Notes under the pieces: model-generated | Seen by the model: the letters and a program-made list of their open reading frames with translations, nothing else | Told to the model about the DNA's origin: nothing | Database searches by the model: none | Assembly (NCBI GenBank): GCA_045589595.1 | Contig: JAZNPK010000039.1 | Span: 62,001-126,000 of the forward strand | DNA: 64,000 nt | Source: SIG77 sp045589595 | GTDB lineage: Bacteria; Verrucomicrobiota; Lentisphaeria; Victivallales; UBA1829 | Direction: 5' to 3' | Translations under genes and position numbers: made by a program | In this document: one piece after another, positions 35,153 to 43,351 of the stretch | Numbering within the stretch: the first letter of the stretch is position 1 | Layout of the letters: every line of letters begins with the position of its first letter

Positions 35153-35181
35153 ATTATATACGGCAAAACGCGAAATGTCAA
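35153..35181 (-). promoter_or_regulatory. Consensus promoter of the TPR-ExbBD operon, overlapping the murC stop
   Basis: On the minus strand TTGACA (35176-35181) and TATAAT (35153-35158) match consensus fully with a 17-base spacer. The -35 box covers the stop codon region of murC (35178-35180). Confidence 0.85.
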
Positions 35182-36593
35182 GTAATTTCTGTGATTTTTT
35201 TTGCCCATATTGACAGAGAATTGTCTCTTGCCCCCATGATGACGGCTGTATCCCCTGCTTCTGCATGGGTCTGAAGAAAGATTTCCGCCGCTGTTCTGTC
35301 GGCAAAATACGGATAAGTTTCCGCTTTTCCGGACCGCTCCCGGAAGGATGCGGCGATTTCCTCCGATGTCGGTGTGAAACTGGCGGTCCCCCCTGCATAA
35401 TAAACGGGCAGCAGACCGAAAATATCCTCCGGTCCCAGGTGATCCTGAAGCATTTCAAACAGCGTCGGGTGCATATCCCGGAGCGGCTTGAATCCGTGGG
35501 GCTGGAAAAGAAGAATGACTTTTCCCGCAGAAATACTCTGTGCCGCCTCCAGACAGGATATGATCTTTTCCGGATTGTGTGCGTAATCGTCATAAACGCG
35601 GCATCCGCCGGAAAGTTTTCCCGTATGATCGAACCGCCGCCATACGCCTGAAAATGAACCGGTTGCCAATGCCGCGTCCTTTTGGGGAAATCCCGCCTGG
35701 ATCAGCGTTGCATAAACCGCCAGTGCATTCAGCGCATTGTGTCTGCCCGGCGCACGCAGCGGGATCTCCTGTTGTCCGTCAAAGGAACAGAACGCACCAT
35801 CGGCACCGGCGCGGTAGGAATCCAGCCGCACTACCGGGAATCCCTGAATGACCGGGGGCGATGCCGGATCTCCGCTGAACAGGATGGTGTCCCGTCCCGC
35901 ACAGGCGTCCGCCCCGATATCGTCCAGCAATTCTGCGGCGAGGACGATCCGTTTCCGTGCGCTGGATACAAATTTGCGGAAAACTTCCGCCAGTTCCTCT
36001 CTGGAATAATGATCGGTTCCGATGTTCAGGATCACGGCTGTATCCGGCGTGTAATGCAGCAGACTTTTATCGCTTTCATCCGCTTCCACAACAAATGTTT
36101 TTCCGGCTCCCGCACGGAAATTTCCCGCCAGATCCGGCGATACAAAAGCGTTGACCAGTCCGCCGCAGAGGACGCCGGGATCTTCATTCAGGTGGTACAA
36201 TGCTTCTGCAAGATGGGCGCTGACGCTTGTTTTTCCGCAAGTGCCGGAAACGGCGATCATATTTTCCGCATGGACCGCTTCCACCAGAAACTTCAATGCA
36301 TCGGAACGGTGCATACGCTGTGTGCCTGACGGGGCAGCGGCAAAATCAGGATTGTCCTCTTCAATGGCGGTGGAATAGACGATCGCATCCGGCTTGACGG
36401 CATCATAGACAGATCCGTCCTGGGGAAAGATCCTGACGCCGCCGCTTTTCAATGCGTTGATGATCCGGGCATTTTCCGGGGATGCTGCGGCACGGTCGCT
36501 GCCGGTCGTAACGATCCCCAGAGAGGCACTCATCCGGGCAAGGGCGCTCATGCCGATGCCCCCGACTCCGACGAAATGCAGGGAATGGATCAT
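35178..36593 (-). CDS. murC: MurC-type UDP-N-acetylmuramate ligase
   Basis: A 471-residue ATP-dependent Mur ligase that would add L-alanine to UDP-MurNAc in peptidoglycan synthesis. Seen: HFVGVGGIGMSALARM (N-terminal Rossmann, typical of MurC), EADESDKSLLHYTPD, ILNIGTDHYS, PGRHNALNALAVY, GVWRRFDHTG and VYDDYAHNPEKI. The P loop is SGTCGKTS (C119, K121), where MurC almost always has GTHGKT, and DDYAHNP replaces DDYAHHP. These changes raise the chance of a Mpl-like or specialised ligase. No other division or wall genes adjoin. ATG 36593 overlaps the stop of the SGNH gene (ATGA). Confidence 0.78.
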   Translation of the reverse strand: MIHSLHFVGVGGIGMSALARMSASLGIVTTGSDRAAASPENARIINALKSGGVRIFPQDGSVYDAVKPDAIVYSTAIEEDNPDFAAAPSGTQRMHRSDALKFLVEAVHAENMIAVSGTCGKTSVSAHLAEALYHLNEDPGVLCGGLVNAFVSPDLAGNFRAGAGKTFVVEADESDKSLLHYTPDTAVILNIGTDHYSREELAEVFRKFVSSARKRIVLAAELLDDIGADACAGRDTILFSGDPASPPVIQGFPVVRLDSYRAGADGAFCSFDGQQEIPLRAPGRHNALNALAVYATLIQAGFPQKDAALATGSFSGVWRRFDHTGKLSGGCRVYDDYAHNPEKIISCLEAAQSISAGKVILLFQPHGFKPLRDMHPTLFEMLQDHLGPEDIFGLLPVYYAGGTASFTPTSEEIAASFRERSGKAETYPYFADRTAAEIFLQTHAEAGDTAVIMGARDNSLSIWAKKITEIT

Positions 36594-37444
36594 TTTACAG
36601 GAACTTTCTCCAGTACGCATTTGCGGATGAAGTTGTTGGGACCGCCGTTTTTTCCGGCTTCCTTCAGGAACGCTTCCGCTTCCGCTTCGGAGAGCAGCAG
36701 GTAGAAGTTGTTGGTGGAGGGGATATTGCGCCAGACTTTTTCATTGATGGTGTCGATTTCGCTGTCGGTCATACCGAATGCCCGCAGGATACCCCGTGCC
36801 ATGGATTTGTTGCCGCGCATCTGCATGTGGACGCCGTCGGAGGTGATGATCAGACCTTTGGTGCCTTTTGCACGCTCGGCATTGATCTCTTTCTGCATAT
36901 CGGCATTGAGGTCCGCGAGGAGATAACCCCGTTCTTTTGCAAACTGACGCAGCCATTCATTGTAGGGTGCGAGCTGTGCGTTGTTGCCGGAATCGAAAGG
37001 ATGCCGTTCAAAAACAGTGGCGGTCAGGATCATGATCTTGATCCCGGCTTTGTCAACTTTGTCGCAGAGTTCCGTGATCTCTTTTTTGTACTGATCCAGT
37101 TTGACGCCTCTCGCGCCATGCCACACATCGTTGACGCCGCAGCTGAGCGTCATCCACGTCGGTTTCTTGTCGATCACATCACGCTGGACACGGCTGTTCA
37201 TCTGGACCGATTTGTTGCCGCTGATCCCCGCAGGAATGGATTTTACTTCCAGACCCGCATGTTTGAGTCCGGCGATCACGAGTTTCAGGTAGCCGTGGGC
37301 GCTGCCCGCACCCTGCTGGGTGATGCTGTCGCCCATAAAGGCAATACTGTCACCGTTTTTGATGGCGAGATCCGCAGCTGCGAGGCTGAAAGTGGACAGT
37401 GCGGCGGCGAAGACGGGGAGCAATCGTTTTGTCAGAACGTTCAT
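36590..37444 (-). CDS. Exported SGNH/GDSL-family hydrolase
   Basis: A 284-residue protein with a signal peptide (MNVLTKRLLPVFAAALSTFS, cleavage near AAADL). It shows the SGNH blocks: FMGDSITQQG (nucleophile S40), ISGNKS with the Gly, GVNDVW (Asn) and the catalytic pair D203/H206 in SDGVHM. Such enzymes are periplasmic or outer-surface esterases that deacetylate polysaccharides or peptidoglycan; overlap with murC suggests a wall-linked role, though this is inference. AAAGG is nine bases before ATG 37444; an earlier in-frame codon at 37603 lies in the promoter region. Confidence 0.87.
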   Translation of the reverse strand: MNVLTKRLLPVFAAALSTFSLAAADLAIKNGDSIAFMGDSITQQGAGSAHGYLKLVIAGLKHAGLEVKSIPAGISGNKSVQMNSRVQRDVIDKKPTWMTLSCGVNDVWHGARGVKLDQYKKEITELCDKVDKAGIKIMILTATVFERHPFDSGNNAQLAPYNEWLRQFAKERGYLLADLNADMQKEINAERAKGTKGLIITSDGVHMQMRGNKSMARGILRAFGMTDSEIDTINEKVWRNIPSTNNFYLLLSEAEAEAFLKEAGKNGGPNNFIRKCVLEKVPVK

Positions 37445-37502
37445 CAGGAATACCTTTCGTTGTTCGTTGTTTGTTGTTTCGGAAAAAAATGCTGTTATGT
37501 TC

Positions 37503-37531
37503 ATTATATCACCGTTTTCGGATAAATGCAA
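37503..37531 (-). promoter_or_regulatory. Promoter of the SGNH-murC unit
   Basis: On the minus strand TTGCAT (37526-37531), 17 bases, TATAAT (37503-37508), 59 bases before the start of the SGNH gene. Confidence 0.7.
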
Positions 37532-37542
37532 TTTTTTTTCTG

Positions 37543-37571
37543 TTGCAAAATGCGTTTTTTTGTTGTATATT
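37543..37571 (+). promoter_or_regulatory. Promoter of the trmO-ispH unit
   Basis: TTGCAA (37543-37548), 17 bases, TATATT (37566-37571), 31 bases before the ATG. It is back to back with the SGNH-murC promoter. Confidence 0.6.
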
Positions 37572-37601
37572 GTACCCCAATCAGAAAGATACAGGACGAT
37601 C

Positions 37602-38432
37602 ATGGCTGGAAATATTCATTATTCATCGTTTTCATTTCAACCGGTTGCGTATATCCGTACTGCGGCACGGTACCGGTATGAAGAACCGCGTCAATCCGTG
37701 TTTTCCCCCACTCCGGCACGGCTGGAGTTCGTGCCGGACAGCCGTTTTGCCGATGCGTTGAGCGATCTTGAGGGCTTTGAACGGATCTGGCTGGTGGCTG
37801 TGTTTCATCTGAACGTGAACCCGGACAGATCCGCCAACTGGAACGCGAAAGTCCGTCCCCCGGTAACGCCGGAGGACCGGAAATACGGCGTATTTTCCAC
37901 CCGTTCGCCTCATCGTCCCAATCCCATTGCACTTTCCTGTGTAGAGATCGACCGGATCGAGGGGACTGTGATCCATCTCCGCGCCTGTGATCTGCTGGAT
38001 GGTACGCCCATTCTGGATGTGAAGCCTTACATCCCTGAAGTCGATGCGTTTCCCGATTCCGCTGCCGGTTGGCGCGATCAACTGAAGATGGAAAGCTGGA
38101 AGATCGATTTCGAGCCGTCTTTCCTCGCCGCCGCAGATTTTCTGAAACAGAACGGCGCACCCGATCTGGAGTCGTTCTGCCGTATCCAGTTGAGTGTCAA
38201 TCCGTTGGATCATACACGGAAACGGCTGGAAGAACTGGGCGGCGGACGGTATGCCATCGGTTGCCGCACCTGGCAGATCCTCTTTCAGCCGGATCAGAAC
38301 AGCCGGTCGCTGCGGGTGCTGTCGGTCCGTTCCCATTATCAGCGGGAGGAACTGCTGCCGGATGCCGCCGATCCCTATGGCGATAAGGATCTGCACCGGG
38401 CATTTCTTGCCGCTTTTCCCGGAGAAATGTGA
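37602..38432 (+). CDS. trmO: tRNA (N6-threonylcarbamoyladenosine-N6)-methyltransferase TrmO family
   Basis: A 276-residue TsaA/VirR/TrmO protein that would methylate t6A37 of certain tRNAs using SAM. Signatures: FVPDSRFADALSDLEGFERI, FHLNVN, VRPPVTPEDRKYGVFSTRSP, HRPNPIALSCVEI, VIHLRACDLLDGTPILDVKP and YIPEVDAFPD, matching the SAM-binding beta barrel of E. coli TrmO. A C-terminal domain of ~110 residues follows. Start ATG 37602 lies just after the promoter; the open frame upstream contains the promoter and is rejected. The stop overlaps the ispH start (TGATG). Confidence 0.92.
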   Translation: MAGNIHYSSFSFQPVAYIRTAARYRYEEPRQSVFSPTPARLEFVPDSRFADALSDLEGFERIWLVAVFHLNVNPDRSANWNAKVRPPVTPEDRKYGVFSTRSPHRPNPIALSCVEIDRIEGTVIHLRACDLLDGTPILDVKPYIPEVDAFPDSAAGWRDQLKMESWKIDFEPSFLAAADFLKQNGAPDLESFCRIQLSVNPLDHTRKRLEELGGGRYAIGCRTWQILFQPDQNSRSLRVLSVRSHYQREELLPDAADPYGDKDLHRAFLAAFPGEM

Positions 38433-39286
38433 TGCGCAGAAAGATCATCATTGCGGAGCCGCGGGGATTTTGTGCCGGAGTGGAACGCGCCGTGAAAATG
38501 GCGGAGCTGGCATTGAACGATCCGCGTCCCCTGTATCTGCTGCATGACATCGTTCACAATGATCTTGTAATGAACGGGTTGATCCGCAAAGGCGCAAAAA
38601 TGGCGGCGTGTCCGGATGATATTCCGGAGGGCGCACGGCTCCTGATCAGCGCACACGGCGATGGAAAAAATATCTGGCGCAGCGCAGAAAAAAGAGGTCT
38701 GACCGTTATCGATGCCACATGCCCCCTTGTCCGGCAGGTCCAGAAAAAAGCCGCTGATTTGACGGATGCAGGTTATAACGTGCTGCTCTGCGGCGATCCC
38801 GGACACCGGGAGATCTGCGGTATCATCGGACAGAACGGCGCACCGGATAAGATCACCGTTCTGAAAAATATGGACGATGCGGAACAGTTTCAGCCGGAAC
38901 CCGGGTGCCGCTACGCGCTTCTCTCCCAGACGACCTGGGACAGTGAGCAGCTGGCGGAAATGATCGCCAGTCTGCAGCGCAGGATCCCGGATCTGAATGT
39001 CTGCGGCAATGTCTGCCACGCCACAAACGACCGGCAGAATGCTGTCCGCACACTGGCAGAACAGGCGGATGTGATCCTCATTGCCGGATCGCCCAGCAGT
39101 TCCAATACGCTCCGTCTGCAGGAAATTGCTGAACGCAGCTGCGGCAGGGCGTTTCTCATTGCGGGGGCAGGGGACCTGACAGCTGAAATGATCTGCGGTG
39201 CGGAAGTCGTCGGGATCGCATCAGGTGCCAGTGCCCCGGAATCGCTTGTCCGTGGAATTGCCGCTGCAGTGGAGAATCTTCCGTAA
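38432..39286 (+). CDS. ispH: 4-hydroxy-3-methylbut-2-enyl diphosphate reductase
   Basis: A 284-residue iron-sulfur enzyme making IPP and DMAPP, the last step of the DXP isoprenoid pathway. The three cluster Cys are C14 (RGFCAGVERA), C97 (DATCPLVRQV) and C195 (NVCHATNDRQ). H39, H75, H125 and E127 (GHREICG) line the active site; SPSSSNTLRLQEIA binds diphosphate. ATG 38432 overlaps the trmO stop and has GGAG seven bases upstream; a GTG at 38429 is less well placed. dxs, the first step of the same pathway, is 7 kb away on the opposite strand. Confidence 0.95.
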   Translation: MRRKIIIAEPRGFCAGVERAVKMAELALNDPRPLYLLHDIVHNDLVMNGLIRKGAKMAACPDDIPEGARLLISAHGDGKNIWRSAEKRGLTVIDATCPLVRQVQKKAADLTDAGYNVLLCGDPGHREICGIIGQNGAPDKITVLKNMDDAEQFQPEPGCRYALLSQTTWDSEQLAEMIASLQRRIPDLNVCGNVCHATNDRQNAVRTLAEQADVILIAGSPSSSNTLRLQEIAERSCGRAFLIAGAGDLTAEMICGAEVVGIASGASAPESLVRGIAAAVENLP

Positions 39287-39299
39287 AAACGGCGCCGCT

Positions 39300-40040
39300 T
39301 CAGAGTTTCCAGAGTTTCCGGTTGATCTTGTCGTAAAGACCCGGAATAAAGGTCCTCACCGCCCACACTGCAACCGCAAGACTGCCGGGGTAGGTGATCC
39401 GTTTTTTCTTTTTCCGCCACGCACGGAATACGGCTTTTGCCAGACCTTGTGCCGTATGTCCTTTGGAGCCGGGCGAATCGGGCGGGCGTCTTGTGCCGCA
39501 GGACCGTGAAGAAAAACCGGTACTGATCTGACCGGGTGCCACATCCAGAACGCGGATCCCATACTTTGCGATTTCGGGGCGGAGTGAGTTGGAGAACATG
39601 GCAACAGCCGCTTTCGCGGCGCAGTATCCGCCCATACACGGGACCCAGATCCTGCCGGCAACACTGGACACATTGATCACGGTCCCTTCCGTTTCTGCCA
39701 GCAGCGTCAGCAGCTCTTTTGTCAGGGCGACCGGTGCAAAGAAATCCAGCTCCATTACTTCCCGCAGATCGGATTCCGGCATTTCCTCCCAGGTGGCATA
39801 GATGCCTTTTCCGGCATTGTTGATGAGAATGTCGGGTTTGACGCCTTTTTCTTCCAGCGTCTGACGGATCATGCGCCGGTCTTCCGCCTTTGTGATGTCC
39901 GCCCGGATCCATTCAGCGCCGGGTGGCAGTTCCGGAGCGGACCGGCAGATGCCGTACACGGTCACGCCCTGCTTGGTGAAATATTCTGCCATGGCCTTGC
40001 CGAGACCGCTTGATACGCCTGTGATCACTGCTGTTGTCAT
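39300..40040 (-). CDS. Short-chain dehydrogenase/reductase
   Basis: A 246-residue NAD(P)-dependent oxidoreductase of the classical SDR family. Seen: TGVSSGLGKAMAEYF (nucleotide loop), NNAGKG, catalytic Ser in INVSSVAGR, YCAAKAAV (Tyr and Lys) and VAPGQISTGF. A ~35-residue basic, amphipathic end (RKKKKRITYPG then hydrophobic VAVWAVRTFIPGLYD) could touch the membrane, as in SDR enzymes acting on lipids; substrate is unknown. The start ATG 40040 is chosen for the family N terminus; the preceding open stretch has no ribosome site. It converges with ispH. Confidence 0.85.
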   Translation of the reverse strand: MTTAVITGVSSGLGKAMAEYFTKQGVTVYGICRSAPELPPGAEWIRADITKAEDRRMIRQTLEEKGVKPDILINNAGKGIYATWEEMPESDLREVMELDFFAPVALTKELLTLLAETEGTVINVSSVAGRIWVPCMGGYCAAKAAVAMFSNSLRPEIAKYGIRVLDVAPGQISTGFSSRSCGTRRPPDSPGSKGHTAQGLAKAVFRAWRKKKKRITYPGSLAVAVWAVRTFIPGLYDKINRKLWKL

Positions 40041-40208
40041 CTGATCCTGTCTGCTCCTGTTGTTTGCTGTTGATCTTTGCGTCTGTAATATGGAACATGT
40101 TTCCTGATTTTTCAATCCGTTTCCGTGATTTTTTCAGAAATGGAGTGCAAAGTGCCGCCCTTTTTGTAATGCAACTGTAATTTTTTTCTGAAAAGTCGTC
40201 CGGAGCGT

Positions 40209-40237
40209 TTGAAAATATTACTTTCATACAGTATTTT
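40209..40237 (+). promoter_or_regulatory. Promoter of pyridoxal kinase gene
   Basis: TTGAAA (40209-40214), 17 bases, TATTTT (40232-40237), 42 bases before the ATG. Confidence 0.55.
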
Positions 40238-40278
40238 AAACACCACACAAAAACCTATAACAGGAGACAGTTGAAACG

Positions 40279-41103
40279 ATGGAAAAGCGTCTTTTGAGCA
40301 TACAGGATATTTCCTGTGTCGGCCAGTGTTCTCTCACAGTGGCGTTGCCGTTGATCTCTGCGTGCGGTATTGAAACGGCGATCCTTCCTTCTGCAGTACT
40401 TTCCACTCATACTGCGGGCTTCAAAAATTACACATTCTGCGACCTGACGCCGGAAATGGCGAAGATCGAAAAATCCTGGCTGGAAAACGATATCCGGTTT
40501 GATGCGTTCTACACCGGCTATGTCTGTCCGGATCAGATCGACCCCATTCTGAGCATCATGAAAAACTGTGCCGCACCCGGAGCCGTCCGGATCGTTGACC
40601 CGGTCATGGCTGACAATGGCAAGATGTATCCGGGATTCGGTCCCGATTTTCCGGCGCAGATGGCGCGTCTCTGCAATGGCGCCGATTATCTTCTGCCCAA
40701 CCTGACGGAAGCGGCGTTTCTGCTGGGGCGTGAACCTGTTCTGGAAGGTTACGACCACGCATTTGTGGAAGATATGCTCCGTTCCCTTGCGGCGATCGGT
40801 GCAAAAAATGTGGTGCTGACGGGGATCTCCTTCGATCCTGCGGAACTGGGCGTTGCCACCTTCGACGGCGAAAAGATCGAATACGACTTCAATCCCAGAC
40901 TCAATGTCATGTCCCACGGAACCGGCGATGTTTATGCATCCTCCTTTGCCGGTGCGATCCTCCGCGGAAAGAGCCTGATCCAGTCTGCCGCTCTGGCGGC
41001 TGATGTGGTCTGCGCCTCCATCAGAGAAACGGAAGCCGGACACTGGTACGGTGTTTCTTTTGAGCGGGCGATCCCGGAACTGATCCGTCTGCTCAACGAT
41101 TGA
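40279..41103 (+). CDS. Pyridoxal/pyridoxamine kinase-family protein
   Basis: A 274-residue ribokinase-superfamily kinase of the PdxY/PdxK type, phosphorylating vitamin B6 vitamers. Key features are SIQDISCVGQCSLTVALPLI at the start, LSTHTAGF with GFKN, FYTGYVCPDQ, DPVMADNGKMYPGFG, LLPNLTEAAFLLGRE and the ATP/anion-hole motif HGTGDVYASSFAGA with the catalytic Asp. GAGACAG lies upstream of the ATG. It is followed after 11 bases by a U32 gene and may share its transcript. PdxK versus PdxY cannot be separated from sequence alone. Confidence 0.9.
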   Translation: MEKRLLSIQDISCVGQCSLTVALPLISACGIETAILPSAVLSTHTAGFKNYTFCDLTPEMAKIEKSWLENDIRFDAFYTGYVCPDQIDPILSIMKNCAAPGAVRIVDPVMADNGKMYPGFGPDFPAQMARLCNGADYLLPNLTEAAFLLGREPVLEGYDHAFVEDMLRSLAAIGAKNVVLTGISFDPAELGVATFDGEKIEYDFNPRLNVMSHGTGDVYASSFAGAILRGKSLIQSAALAADVVCASIRETEAGHWYGVSFERAIPELIRLLND

Positions 41104-41114
41104 GTTTCTGAAAA

Positions 41115-43349
41115 ATGATTTCTCCCGGATCAGTGGAACTGCTTGCTCCGGCGGGCAATCTTTCCTGCGCTCTGGCTGCGTTTGATGCCGGAGCGGATGC
41201 CGTTTATGCCGGTTTGAAACGCTTCAATGCAAGAGAGCGTACAGAAAATTTTTCGGCGGATGAAATGAGCCGTCTGTTGGCTTATGCTGACAAAAACGGC
41301 AAAAAAGTTTATATCACGTTTAATACGCTGATCAAGGAGAATGAGATCTGTGATGCCGCAGAGGAACTTGCCGCACTGGAACTGCTGCGCCCCTCTGCCG
41401 TGATCGTGCAGGATCTCGGCGTCCTGCGGTTGCTCCGGGATTATTTTCCCGGCTTGACGATCCACGCATCCACTCAGATGGGACTGCACAATTCTGCGGG
41501 TATGGTGTTCGCGGAACAACTCGGTGTTTCCCGTGTGATCCTGGAACGGCAGACAACGCTGGATGAGATCCGGCGTATGCGTCAGGCGCACCCGCAGATG
41601 GAACTGGAAATGTTTATTCACGGTGCGCTCTGCTGCTGTATTTCGGGGTCCTGCCTGCTGTCCAGCTGGCTGGGCGGATGGAGCGGCAACCGGGGCAAAT
41701 GCAAACAGCCCTGCCGCCGCCGTTATCATTCGGATTCCGGAAACGGTTTTTTCCTTTCCAGTCAGGACCTCTGTACGCTTGATATCCTGCCGGAGATCAT
41801 GTCGTCCGGTGTCAGTTCACTGAAGATCGAAGGGCGTCTGCGCCGTGCGGATTATGTGCAGAATGTGGTGTCTGCGTACCGTCTGGCGATGGATGCCGCT
41901 TCCGATCCTGCCGCGTTCCGGGATGCTGTGCCGAAAGCACGCGAACTGCTGGCAAAAACTTGCGGCAGAAAATGGTCTCTGGGATTCTATACGGAAAAAT
42001 CCCGCCGGGATCTGATCAAATTTGATGCGCTCGGCGCTTCCGGACAACTCTGCGGAAAAGTTGTCAGTACGGCGGAAAACGGTTTTACAGTCCTGCCCTC
42101 CCGCCGTCTGCATCTCGGTGATGTGATCCGGGTTCAGCCGCGGTCCGGAGATGAAGGTCCCGCCGTGACCATTACCCGGATGACCCGGAACGGCAGACCG
42201 GTGAGCCGCGCATTGAAAGATGAAAGTGTTTTCATTCATTCCGATAAAGCAGTCGCCCGTGAATCTCTGGTTTACAAAACGGGTGAATCTGTCGGTGATT
42301 ACAGTAAACGGATCGCCGCCATGCCCCTGCGGCGGACACTGCTGGATCTGGATATCACCCTGAACCGTTCTGCCGTGACGGTCCGGACGGTCGGGGGCGG
42401 CGTCTGGACAAAGGACCTTGCTCTGGCGGAATCAGTGAGCCGTCCACTGACGGATGAGGTGCTGATCCGGGAATTTTCCAACACCAATACGGAAACGCTG
42501 GAAACCGGCAGGATCCGTTGTCATATTGCGGACAGTCCTTTTCTTCCCGCCAGTGTACTGAAAGCACTGCGGAAAGAGTTCGCCCTCTGGCTGGAACAGA
42601 ATGTATCTGCTGACGATATCGCCGCCGATAACGCCCGGCGCCTTCAGGCGTTCCGCGATCATCACCGGACGATGCACGGTCCGTCTGCGGCACAGCCGCT
42701 GCGCTGGTCCGCCATCGTTCCCCGCGGCAAACATCCGGAACTTCCCCGCGATACGGCGATCATCCGGGTGATGAAAGATGATCCTTCGCCCCGCGAAGAA
42801 CTGCTTCTGCCCTTTTTCATCCGGGAAAAAGATCTGGCAACTGTGCGTGATGCGATCGGAAAATATATCCGGAAAGGCGGCAGTACAGTCCGGATCACTT
42901 CCGTTCATCATCTCGCTCTGCTGAAAGAATATGCGGGTCAGATCAAAATCAGGACCTGTATGCCGCTGCCCGTCTGCAATTCCATGGCGGCGGAAGAATT
43001 GATGTCCCTCGGCGTCTCGGACGCACAGGCGTGGATCGAACTCGGCGCGAAGGAACTGGAGGAACTGGCGGCAAAATCACCGCTGCCGCTGGAACAATAC
43101 CGTTTCGGCAGACCGGTCCTCCTTGCGACCCATGCCGTGATCCCGGCGCAGGGTGTCCTGACAGACGCCCGTGGCAATGAGTTCCAGCTGGCGGAAGACG
43201 GCGACCTGACCCTGCTGACGGCGGGAAAGATCATGGAAGTGCCCCAGGTCCGGGGGATCGCCGGAGCGATGGCGGATCACCGTTTTGCCGATCACAAACC
43301 CGGCAGGAACAATGCCGCCATTTTCAATTTCGACTGCGGACTTTCCTGA
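41115..43349 (+). CDS. U32-family peptidase-like protein (RlhA/YhbU relative)
   Basis: A 744-residue protein. The N-terminal TIM barrel (LLAPAGNLSCALAAFDAGAD, AVYAGLKRFNARE) has the U32 signature HASTQMGLHNSAGM, MFIHGALCCC and the Cys set around GKCKQPCRRRY. Long U32 proteins of this kind (RlhA) are now known to act with Fe-S chemistry in rRNA hydroxylation rather than as proteases, while others act in ubiquinone synthesis or collagen degradation; which applies here is open. A C-terminal half of ~350 residues has two further domains including a second barrel-like part. No strong ribosome site precedes ATG 41115. Confidence 0.88.
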   Translation: MISPGSVELLAPAGNLSCALAAFDAGADAVYAGLKRFNARERTENFSADEMSRLLAYADKNGKKVYITFNTLIKENEICDAAEELAALELLRPSAVIVQDLGVLRLLRDYFPGLTIHASTQMGLHNSAGMVFAEQLGVSRVILERQTTLDEIRRMRQAHPQMELEMFIHGALCCCISGSCLLSSWLGGWSGNRGKCKQPCRRRYHSDSGNGFFLSSQDLCTLDILPEIMSSGVSSLKIEGRLRRADYVQNVVSAYRLAMDAASDPAAFRDAVPKARELLAKTCGRKWSLGFYTEKSRRDLIKFDALGASGQLCGKVVSTAENGFTVLPSRRLHLGDVIRVQPRSGDEGPAVTITRMTRNGRPVSRALKDESVFIHSDKAVARESLVYKTGESVGDYSKRIAAMPLRRTLLDLDITLNRSAVTVRTVGGGVWTKDLALAESVSRPLTDEVLIREFSNTNTETLETGRIRCHIADSPFLPASVLKALRKEFALWLEQNVSADDIAADNARRLQAFRDHHRTMHGPSAAQPLRWSAIVPRGKHPELPRDTAIIRVMKDDPSPREELLLPFFIREKDLATVRDAIGKYIRKGGSTVRITSVHHLALLKEYAGQIKIRTCMPLPVCNSMAAEELMSLGVSDAQAWIELGAKELEELAAKSPLPLEQYRFGRPVLLATHAVIPAQGVLTDARGNEFQLAEDGDLTLLTAGKIMEVPQVRGIAGAMADHRFADHKPGRNNAAIFNFDCGLS

Positions 43350-43351
43350 AA

